A DNA stretch of 64,000 bases from Paragonimus westermani (Eukaryota > Platyhelminthes > Trematoda > Plagiorchiida > Troglotrematidae): contig QNGE01002656.1 in the NCBI GenBank assembly GCA_008508345.1, forward strand, positions 43,210 through 107,209. The letters are read 5' to 3'. The notes below the pieces were generated by a model, which was given only the letters and a program-made list of their open reading frames with translations, was not told the DNA's origin and ran no database searches. Shown one piece after another: positions 1 to 10,023 of this stretch (its first letter is position 1; the number at the start of each line of letters is the position of its first letter). Made by a program: the position numbers and the translations under genes.

Positions 1-658
1 AACATTATCATCATGAAAATAAATGAATAACAAAATATTAATGTCCAATCCATGTACTCACAAACTGGTTGAAATTTTGCTTGCGGTCTTGTTAACGCAA
101 AGTTAGTTTCCTTGAACGTGGTGACAGCACACACCGTAAAGCAGTCTCAGTTGTTATAATTCATTCCCAGCTTACGGCTATTTTGTGGGTCTCCATGATC
201 AGGGAACGGTTCATGTACCCCCTGTTTTTGAGGTAGGTTTGGGAGGAACTCTGTGGAATAATATTTGGATCGAAGTTCTTCTGACGTATTTTTTGAAAGC
301 TGATTGGATTTACGCCTGTGCTCAAACTGTACGTGTGATTGACCCCCCATTTCGGTTCATTGAACTTTTATTAGATTATATCATTGCGGGAACACCACGG
401 GTAAATCTGAAACCAATCACCGCTGATGGTTAATTTTATTCTAAAGAGGGTGTTCCAGAAAATGTCGACGAATCCAACAGGTCAGCTCATTCTCATGTGT
501 AGTAAACCATTTTCACTGTCCACCACTGTCTCATTACCACCATCATGGACATCAATAAATAACTGGTCCTGGCTGCCGCTAAACAGCCAAACAACCATTA
601 AGGAAGGAACAAGTACGGGGGGACGAAGAGAACGGGGAATAAGGTCAACTTGATTAAT
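1..658. other. Unassigned sequence at window start
   Basis: Only short overlapping ORFs on both strands, none resembling a family I know. I see no splice-bounded exon, repeat or RNA gene. Confidence 0.6.
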
Positions 659-1515
659 AAAACAACCACGTTCGTAATCAAACATTCAAAATCAAGGTGT
701 CTGTAACTTGAAAACAAACAACCAAGCTATGAGTTAAAGTGTGCCTTCGTCAACAAGACAGCTTCCTTGAGTCGTTCACTGCATCGCACCTTCAATTGGA
801 TAACCCGATGAACTAATGGCGAATTTCACTTCACTGAGTCCGATTGACCGCCATCTCACCCAACGTCTCCAACCACCGACTCTGTGAGTCCCGAGTGCCT
901 CAGCCTGCGAGACAAACTCGACCTACAGTGGCCAATGCCTCGACGAATGACTTCACTTCCCTACACCACGTCACCATTTGTCCACCCCACACCGTACGCC
1001 AGTCAGCCGCTGAGTCGACAAAGAGCGCTCGCTGTGACAGACGACTAACTAGCGTCCTCACTTCATGGCCTCATCACTAAGTCTGTGTACGGTTAAAGAC
1101 GGAACGACAAAGTTCGGTTGACACTGTCACAATCATTTACATTACTTATATGCGGTGAATTCAGGCTTGGATAAGAGATGAAGTTAGGGAAGTAGAAACC
1201 ACTTTTGTTTCAAGGAACATCGTCAAACTCTTCAACCATATCCGTGGTACTGGTTCCAAACCACAGTCTGTCACTGAGGCTCTTAGTGAGGTAGACGGTG
1301 CACACGTCCACACTAAGTCCAGAAGGTTAGACCGGTGGCTGGAACGATTTGACGGCCAAACCAGCTGGTCTACTGTTTGTGTAATGTTTTCACCACAAAC
1401 TTTCATTACAACACGTGGGGCAGCAGATTTAGCATCACCCACCAAGACTGAAGTCCGCAACTGCATTCCGGTTCTCAAAAGTAATAGGCCAGCTGGAGCA
1501 CATGAATTCATGTCA
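659..1515. repeat. First copy of an 857-bp direct duplication (LINE debris)
   Basis: Nearly identical to 1517-2373, with at least one substitution (C at 1070, A at 1928), and separated from it by a single N. Inside, 659-1075 is the 3' part of a LINE on the minus strand (the strand-reversed equivalent lies at 34120-34345). About 1159-1515 is a plus-strand LINE coding piece. The layout suggests two overlapping contigs placed side by side. Confidence 0.85.
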
Positions 1516-1516
1516 N

Positions 1517-2373
1517 AAAACAACCACGTTCGTAATCAAACATTCAAAATCAAGGTGTCTGTAACTTGAAAACAAACAACCAAGCTATGAGTTAAAGTGT
1601 GCCTTCGTCAACAAGACAGCTTCCTTGAGTCGTTCACTGCATCGCACCTTCAATTGGATAACCCGATGAACTAATGGCGAATTTCACTTCACTGAGTCCG
1701 ATTGACCGCCATCTCACCCAACGTCTCCAACCACCGACTCTGTGAGTCCCGAGTGCCTCAGCCTGCGAGACAAACTCGACCTACAGTGGCCAATGCCTCG
1801 ACGAATGACTTCACTTCCCTACACCACGTCACCATTTGTCCACCCCACACCGTACGCCAGTCAGCCGCTGAGTCGACAAAGAGCGCTCGCTGTGACAGAC
1901 GACTAACTAGCGTCCTCACTTCATGGCATCATCACTAAGTCTGTGTACGGTTAAAGACGGAACGACAAAGTTCGGTTGACACTGTCACAATCATTTACAT
2001 TACTTATATGCGGTGAATTCAGGCTTGGATAAGAGATGAAGTTAGGGAAGTAGAAACCACTTTTGTTTCAAGGAACATCGTCAAACTCTTCAACCATATC
2101 CGTGGTACTGGTTCCAAACCACAGTCTGTCACTGAGGCTCTTAGTGAGGTAGACGGTGCACACGTCCACACTAAGTCCAGAAGGTTAGACCGGTGGCTGG
2201 AACGATTTGACGGCCAAACCAGCTGGTCTACTGTTTGTGTAATGTTTTCACCACAAACTTTCATTACAACACGTGGGGCAGCAGATTTAGCATCACCCAC
2301 CAAGACTGAAGTCCGCAACTGCATTCCGGTTCTCAAAAGTAATAGGCCAGCTGGAGCACATGAATTCATGTCA
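1517..2373. repeat. Second copy of the 857-bp duplication
   Basis: Repeats 659-1515 base for base apart from the noted substitution, and continues without a break into the LINE reverse-transcriptase fragment. This copy is therefore the one in proper context. Confidence 0.85.
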
Positions 2374-3511
2374 GCAATTTTCAAAGAAGTTGGAAGGAAT
2401 TTATTGAGGGTCTAAGTGCGGTTGTTTCAACTTGTGTAAATGATTGATAACACCCCTCCCCCTATTGAGCTCACTCGATAATAACTCCCATGCTCAAGAA
2501 GGGAATTAGAGGCTGTTGTGAATATCATAGGGAAATTAGCACGACCTCAGTCATTACTAGGGCTCTAACATCCATCATACTCCATCGACTCACTGTGGCT
2601 TGGGAGGAAAGCATTAGTAAAGAACAGGCAGGATTTCATCCCGGGCGGGGATGTATTTGTCAAGTTTACACTCTTCGCCAAATTCTGGAGCAGCGTCATG
2701 TATATCNNNNNNNNNNNNNNNNNNNNNNNNNNNNNNNNNNNNNNNNNNNNNNNNNNNNNNNNNNNNNNNNNNNNNNNNNNNNNNNNNNNNNNNNNNNNNN
2801 NNNNNNNNNNNNNNNNNNNNNNNNNNNNNNNNNNNNNNNNNNNNNNNNNNNNNNNNNNNNNNNNNNNNNNNNNNNNNNNNNNNNNNNNNNNNNNNNNNNN
2901 NNNNNNNNNNNNNNNNNNNNNNNNNNNNNNNNNNNNNNNNNNNNNNNNNNNNNNNNNNNNNNNNNNNNNNNNNNNNNNNNNNNNNNNNNNNNNNNNNNNN
3001 NNNNNNNNNNNNNNNNNNNNNNNNNNNNNNNNNNNNNNNNNNNNNNNNNNNNNNNNNNNCACTCGGGCTCAGTGTTATTGTTGTTTGACTTAGTTTTCTA
3101 TGAAGTGAGTGTACTTAGTGACGCGGGGTAGTGAAGGCCGTGAGGAGGCTGTCTTGTCGATGACACTTTACTTCCACTCCTAGCTTGGTTGTTTGTTTGC
3201 AAGGTGTGGATGCCTTGATGCTAAATGCTTGAATATAGACGTGGTTGCTTTCAGTAGTTAGGTTCTCTCCTCTCTCCTTCTATTTTCTTCTCTATTCTCG
3301 TAGTCTTTTGTTTTTTACTTCGTGGTTTCGTGACAGCCAAGCATCAGTGTGAACCACTGGTATTGCAGTTTATGATGATGATAATGGCTTTGTCGTTAAT
3401 CGTACTGTCAAGTTAGAACATTGTCCTGCAGCTGCCTATCCTAACTCCGTGGGGCGGTTCGTCTCGTCTAGCTCACACATGGATAATGTAAAACAGGATG
3501 GACTTGTAGAC
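2017..3511 (+). mobile_element. LINE (RTE/CR1-like) copy 1, gapped and broken
   Basis: 2017-2415 is open for 132 codons and reads as the linker between endonuclease and reverse transcriptase (RRLDRWLERFDGQTSW ... KSNRPAGAHEFMSAIFKEVG), ending at a TAA. From 2490 the reverse-transcriptase start follows (ITRALTSIILHRLTVAWEES, EQAGFHPGRGCICQVYTLRQ, ILEQRHVY) up to the N block at 2707-3059. 3060-3511 matches 34343-34805: the 3' untranslated part with a short GAT run near 3375. The missing centre includes the catalytic YADD box, so activity cannot be judged. The in-frame stop and the junk between 2416 and 2489 indicate a dead copy. Confidence 0.85.
2707..3059. other. Assembly gap (353 N)
   Basis: Unsequenced stretch inside the LINE. 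The homologous interval in the copy at 33260-34343 is about 865 positions, itself partly N, so the N count here is unlikely to be the true length. Confidence 0.9.
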
Positions 3512-5602
3512 TTTAGGTGCTTGCTCCACGGTATATTTGTGGAAATCTGAATTCTGTGACTGAACGCTTGCTCTGAGCGTTTCACTCCAGCCGCCAGACT
3601 TCATGGCTACCCTCTAATTGTTACACAGGTTGCCACCATTCGAACTTTCCAGATTTTTCTTGCTTTCTTCTATCCAGCCTCTCGGGCGATTACGACGACG
3701 GCGGAATTTTACGTTGGTCAAAATATCGAGACGTCTGTATTTATCAACAGACGGACGACTGGTTCACCGGCTGAGATCCTTGTGGGCACATCTTCGAGCT
3801 CAGTAATGGCCACATAAGTCCGAAGCTCCGCTTGCGCAACTGTGGTGGTATTAGTCTGCACCAATGACATCTAGTCATCCGGGTGCAATTGAGGCGGTTT
3901 CGTTCAACTCTTGAACCTGGAGCATCGGTGTCATTCGAACTTGTACGAGCCAGACGGTCTTTGTGTCTCTCGTTCCACCCGTTTACACCTCAACTGTATG
4001 ATCTCGTTCACTTTCGAAGTCCAGATAGGCCTCTTCACACATCCCAAACTGACACCGATATATCTTAATCTGGCGGTGTTAAGTTTCGTAAAGAGATGTG
4101 AGGCTTATTACACCAGATTGGACTTGGGTTTCATCAATAATCATGCTTACCTAAAGCAAGCTATATTAACGAGTAAATGGGTGTAGGGTTGCACAACGGA
4201 TTGTGACTGAAGAAATCCATAATGATCTGCAAGATCCAGGAATGCTCGTAAAAAGAATGGATTGGACGAACTCCTCAATAGGAGTTCGACTAATGATTTC
4301 TGAAAGGCTACGGTCATTCGGTGTCGGTAACCTCACTAATTTGGTGTCAGCCTTGTGACAAAGCCGGATTGTATTCCGGTGTGGCGTCGGATTTAGTTGT
4401 AGCAAGTGCCAGCGTTAAACGAATTACTTAAATATGTGGCGCGTTGAAGCAAACAGGCTACAAGCTGAGCCGAGCCGGCCAAACAGGAAAACTGAGGCTT
4501 TGACATCAATTGTATTCCTTCATTTTACTGGTGTTTCTTGTCTATAAAATGACCCACGGAAATCCAAAAAAATGGAAATTTTCCTTGTCTCACAAGTTGT
4601 GCCTTCGATTTCATTTCAGAAGTTAGTAACTGTTATCAGTACTGTAAAATTTTCACATATCTCCAACGGAGACCGTGAAAAGAGAGTAAATTTTGCGTAG
4701 GTTGCCCGCATTTCACAGCTTCAAGTACAGAAAAAATTAACTTTAACCAGGGCTGCTGACGTTAGATTTCACCAGTCATTTTATCTTCATAGCGTGCACC
4801 TGCCGAAGTTGAGCACAATAATGTTCTGATCAAAGATATTCACCACAATTAACCACGTTTGATTTTCGAATGGAATCCTCACAATATCCCTACCAACCTT
4901 CAAAACAAGGTGATTGTGACTTTAAATTCAGAGTTTCCGGTCTCTATGACTTCACCTTCGTTTCCATTCACAATATGATACAGAATGGTTCACACACACA
5001 CAGAAGGCAGAAGTTGAAACATTTCAAAAGTGACCCGTGTGATCGTCCTAGTAAAAGGTACTTGATGAAAAGGACGCTTTTGTAGTTACAGTCTTAGTAA
5101 ATCGTACCTGACTGCAAATTTGGAACATTGATTTTGAAAGGTTCTTGTATGATGGAGTTAAAGAGCTTGCGTCCATACCAAAGTACAGTTAGAATTGCTG
5201 CTTCACGTTGGCATATGTTACGATACTACTTTATATGTAGCAGTCGACAAAACTAACAAATAACACTTCTGGACTTAAAAACCAACACCACTCACCCAGC
5301 TGATTATGGCAGTGCCTTATATACAGAAGCAATTCACATGTGACATATTCTTTATTTCTCGTTAGTTACTGTGTGTAGTGGACTAGAATCCAGCTGAATG
5401 TCCACTGTACTTCGGAAAGAGGCGTAGGTCGTTTAACTTTCTCCAGCGTTTTTTAAAACCATCGTCATTGTCAACATCAATGACGGCGCAGAATTTGTGG
5501 CGAGTATTGAGCAGAGGAATCTAGTGAGTCTGAGATGCATAACGGAAGTAATTAGCAGATAAGTTTCTGATGAGTAGTCAATGATTTGTTTGAGCTGTCA
5601 GG
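3512..5602. other. Unassigned DNA upstream of CC2D2A
   Basis: Contains several 60-90-codon ORFs (for example + strand near 3883-4186 and 4187-4360) without recognisable domains. Probably diverged repeat sequence. I see no exon of CC2D2A here. Confidence 0.5.
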
Positions 5603-5816
5603 TGTGAGGTGAATAGCGCAGTGGTCAACACGGTCTCCTCATCCGAGGCGCGACCGGAGTTCGAATCCCGGCCGTAGCAACCATATATGCACTACTGACA
5701 GGCTCCATTCAGAGCGAAACTCGAGTCTAGTGCTTCTTTCCCAAAGATGCTAGCTAGAAAGTCTATCTGAATGCGGAGGCTGCGATCAAATGTAGGTGAT
5801 GGTCAACTTGAAAATA
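5603..5816 (+). repeat. tRNA-derived SINE, best plus-strand copy
   Basis: The head carries pol III promoter-like boxes: TAGCGCAGTGGT at 5614-5625 (A box, one mismatch) and AGTTCGAATCC at 5658-5668 (B box, one mismatch). The body contains GCGAAACTCGAGTCTAGTG and the tail ends with GATGGTCAACTTGAAAAT. At least six other copies or pieces in this window share the head, body or tail in the same order. Confidence 0.8.
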
Positions 5817-5976
5817 ATTTGCTGTTTTAACTCTGACGTTTGTTGTTTCTGTCGTAAAATGTGTGGTCAAAATACATACACTACGAATGGTAGCAACCAC
5901 GAAAACCACTGGAATGCCTCCGTGAATCTTGGTCAGTTAACACCTGCTAAATGTTTTACCGCAACTTATATTGTTT

Positions 5977-6074
5977 AAGTTGACCATCACTCACATTTGA
6001 TCGCAGCGTTCGCATTCAGATAGACTTTGCANTGAATGCGAACGCTGCGATCAAATGTGAGTGATGGTCAACTT
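5977..6074. repeat. 42-bp perfect inverted repeat of SINE tails around a single N
   Basis: 5977-6018 and 6033-6074 are exact reverse complements, both being the SINE tail (GCGATCAAATGTG ... TGATGGTCAACTT). The N at 6032 sits between them. Confidence 0.85.
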
Positions 6075-6080
6075 GAAAAT

Positions 6081-9000
6081 AAACAAAATCCCCGACTACT
6101 CATCAATTATATTGTTTACTTGACAAATCATTCTGTGATCAGCCTTGGGGATGAAAAAGTGGCTTGCAAGCACATACTACTCTTTAAACATTGCGAAGCC
6201 CTATCAGTTAATTCAAAAATCAAACATTTGTTTATTCTACGATAGTGTGAAAGCACCAGCTGGCAAACGATGTATTAAACTTACAACGTGTCCATTCAAA
6301 TCTTCTTGAGTTGTCTGTGCATGATCCTCGATAAACTGTTGCGCTAAGCGCTGACGCTATTCTTACAACTAAGTCTGAACGGAACTTTGCTTCGAGGTCT
6401 AATGCAGAATACAGAAAAACCGTGTGATATCATCGTGTTATTTCTTGGACAGTGCTCGCAGCCGACTGTGTATCCATAGTTCGAGGACAACTTGTAAGCA
6501 GTGGGTAACATGGTGTGATGGTGACGGCTCGCTTTTGTGTCGCGGCGACACGTCATCAAATTACCAGTTGTCCGTAAGTTGGTTATAAATTATGTGAGAT
6601 GACTATGTTTGCGTTCATCCACATCATCCCAAAAGTCCAGTCATTCAAATTAGTAGCTCAATAAATATTTGGGTGAAGTACTGTGCAGCTGATGTATGCC
6701 AGCGTAGTTGTCGTATATTACAATTTGGTAGTCACTTGAGGATTTTGAATAGAATCTGGACGCAGGACATAACATGAGCACCATTCTGCATAACCCATGC
6801 TGTCACACGGAGCTTGAGTTTCGGACAGACTCCGGTGACGTTTTTTTCCCCGTGACACAGCTATTCGTTCGGGCTGGCGTATGCAACCACATTTCTGTTT
6901 TGGTTGGAGTCCAGAGTGTTCAATAAAGCGAGCCACTCCAAAAATGTTCCACGTCTTTTAGCTGATAGACGAAACAGAACCTCTGATTTCCGACCTTGGA
7001 ATGATTCTGAAAAGTAGCAAAGACTGCACTCTGTCTGGTCGTGCAACATGGCCTGCAAACTGGGAAAGAAAAGATGTTGAAGCTGGATTTTTGTACTATC
7101 CGCCAGACGAAGAGGGTGAGTTTGCATAGTGAGTGAATGGTTATTTTAATAAAATCCAATCCAGAGTAGCCCCAGTGGTGGCAACTATTAATATAAATAT
7201 GATCCGCATAAACTTTTTATATTCTTATTTAGACAACGGAATGAACACTTAATAAAACAGGTTTCGATGGCCAGCCGATAGAATTGCTCGATATTTGTCG
7301 CTCCTTTCTTTTGATAAAGTTTTCTAACTGATCTTTGTTATGAATGGTGGCTCGACCACATGACCACGTTCGTAGAGGCTTGTGTATACGCATGTGCGTC
7401 ATCCTCGGAGTGACGTTATGATTCACTGTTCAACTGTACACACATGATTGATAAGTTTTACCGTTGTCATATGGATGAAGGAGTGTGAAAGGCGTTGCAC
7501 CGCTCATTTGCACTGAGGAGAGGGCAACTAACACAGCCTGATTAGGTGCGATCGTGAGGTAAACAATATTGACCAGTAATGTATGTTACAAACAGCATGT
7601 CAACCCAACAGAAATTTTTAGACGAAATATAAAAGGATGGTGGATGACTTTTACAGTCAGATGTGGTTGCGTTACTGATAAGTAGTTCGACAAACTCTTG
7701 ATAAATTTGAAGAGGATCAACTGAGAGAAATCTGAACTTCAGGCGCATTCAAGCCAGCGGTAGAAACGGTATGCCTGAGTGCGACAGGTAGTCCGCCAGC
7801 CGACTACAACATCCTATTTGGGTAATCAGTCCGCTGAATCAATTAATTCTTTTCGTGTGACAGCGTGTTGTGTGGGTAACTGAGTCCAGATGTGAAATTC
7901 TTGATCTTTCAGCATGTCCCCTTAGATCAAATAGTAAAGCAGTTGCCACATCTGACTTACTCTTTCTGTCGCTGATTCGAAGTCCGGATTTTTCTCAGTT
8001 GGTTGCCACCTAAAATTGCGATTGCTTGTGAAGATCCACAATAAAAGCAATACTTAAACTTTTATCAGACAGAAGAAGAGATGGTGACAAGTTTTGTGGA
8101 ACAATATGTGAGCAAACGCTGTAGCGGCCAGCGGACTTGACGTTGGCGCAACAGTTTTTCTGTTTATAGTTATCCCTCTTGGCTACAAGTGTTTATCAAA
8201 TAGTGTAGGTCGGAATCTTGACTTCTGGCACATTTGTTCATATTTAACCGTACTTTAAGATTTGTCGATAGTTGACAGACAGTGAGTAACATCGACTGCA
8301 CCACCGGTTACTTTCATAGAATCGTGGCCCTGACTCATCTCATTTGAAGGGGCGTTACTGCGACTTACGTAGACCCTACCAAATTCGGTTGCGTTGGATT
8401 GGGGCTTTGGTTTTGGTAGATGTATCCTAGTTCTGTCAGCTTGAACTACAGTGTCCTGGCTGTTGATCGAAAGGATATGTGTTGACAGGTTTAAAGAGAT
8501 TGTATATTTTTCCTTGGGCACAGTTGTAGCAGAGTAGGCCGAATATTCTGCCCATCAAGCCTAACTCACCAGAGAAGTAGTTTCGTTAAGTCTGAAACGT
8601 TTAGCAATCTAGAGCTGTAGCGTATTCAACCCGTCGACAGGCATCTCCATTAATTTTAGCGAAATTCCTTGATTCTGTTTCCTTCTAAGTCAAACCAACA
8701 CCAACGGAATCTTCGGTCCTCTTATTATCAGCACATTGGATTACTTTGGCGTCTTTCGGTTATCCAACCATGTCTTACCTAGTGGACCTTATTACTCTTT
8801 GGTATAAAGATTTTAAACTACTACATACCGTTTCGGTGCCTAATCTTCGTGTGTTGGCGCTCTGCATACCTAGAAACAGCAAGTCACCACAAAACGTTTC
8901 ACATATACCATATTCCTGTCACCCTATAGTTACTACAATTAACCACTCTACCATCACCAAACTTTTCAAGTGTGAAGTGAACCCTCTGACATCGACATAG

Positions 9001-9787
9001 TCTGTACGGATGCATCAGAGGCGTATGCCAAGAGAAATCTTGTCAGTAAATAAAATCGAACAGTTCCCGTGTGACTCCCCAAAAATAAGACTGTCGAATA
9101 TCAAAATAAAGAGAGGAACATGAGCCATTTAATTACTTAGGAAATTCACGTACAAATGTAGGCTATTTTTCAACTTTCAGTAGGTCGAATTTTTTCTTAA
9201 TCCTGTGTAGACGTTGATGGAAAAAAAATCGAAAAAATCACATCTACTCTCAATCAAAAAAAATTAAAACAGCGCAATAACGTAAACAGTTTGTTCCGAA
9301 TAAATGGTATTGAACGAAAACCTATGGTAGTAACTCTGAACAAACCCCATTCTTTCATTCATTTCGTTAGCAAGACAGGAATATTCCATTCCTTTCAAAA
9401 ACAGTTGGTGAAATGGTACGTTTAAATTGCTTAACGAATAGGTACACAAGTTATTTAATGAGCAAAAGCGTTGATAAACTGCTTAAACACTACGCATCAG
9501 CTATTTGCTTACACCATCATCATTATCACCATCAACGTCATCATCGTCAAGGTAATGTGACACAACGACACAGTTATGGTTCATACTGATGTTTTACCGC
9601 CACATAACCTTACAAAGAAAAGTAAAGTCTAGCTAAAAAGCAAAACGCCTGTTTCCGAAATCTGTTTCCCACAAGTTCTGATTATTAAAGTTTTACGATA
9701 TTGCTTAAGTTTTGCGTTACTAGTAGGAACTTTGATTACCGATCGATAATAAATTCACACCCGTGCATAACCTTTATTTAACGGTAG
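6081..9787. other. Unassigned DNA, candidate 5' region of CC2D2A
   Basis: Short ORFs only. The upstream CC2D2A exons and promoter may be here, because the first recognised exon is internal, but N-terminal CC2D2A sequence is poorly conserved and I could not pick out an exon. 9505-9610 is a minus-strand LINE 3' end. Confidence 0.5.
9505..9610 (-). repeat. LINE 3' end fragment with CAT/ATC run
   Basis: CACCATCATCATTATCACC and following sequence through TTCATACTGATG matches, in reverse, the 3' end of the LINE family here (GAACCACTGGTATTGCAG then GAT repeats at 3350-3390 and 34650-34685). Confidence 0.5.
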
Positions 9788-10023
9788 CCCCAACTGAACT
9801 GAAAACAGGAGGACAAGTCCCACGTTACCTGGATGATGAAGGGTTGTATGTCGGTCGATCACCCTATGTGGTTCCGTCGAATATTCGGCGACTAGAAAAT
9901 CGAATCATACAGCAAGCAACCGTCGATGCTGCCAAAACGAACGTGTTGACAATTCAACCTAAATCTACTGATGTCCTACAACCAGATGGGGAAATGCAAA
10001 ACCAGAAAAAAAAACTAATTCAG
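9788..10023 (+). CDS. CC2D2A: CC2D2A exon a (first recognised)
   Basis: Encodes VPRYLDDEGLYVGRSPYVVP followed by a helical stretch with RRLENRIIQQ. The DDEGLYVG block and the ENR motif are among the best conserved N-terminal parts of CC2D2A. The acceptor is probably the AG at 9786-9787; a second AG at 9807-9808 is possible. The donor GTGGAT follows CAG at 10023. The exon ends in phase 0. Earlier exons with the initiator were not recognised upstream. Confidence 0.9.

Noticed and set aside
844..1080. Plus-strand ORF TAISPNVSNHRLCESRV (also at 1702 and 58549)
   Set aside because: It is the antisense of the LINE C-terminal region (ADWRTVWGGRMVT on the other strand).
2019..2384. Minus-strand ORF of about 120 codons (also its duplicate at 1161-1523)
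   Set aside because: The plus strand of the same bases reads as LINE protein (RRLDRWLERFDGQTSW and LKSNRPAGAHEF), so the minus ORF is its shadow.
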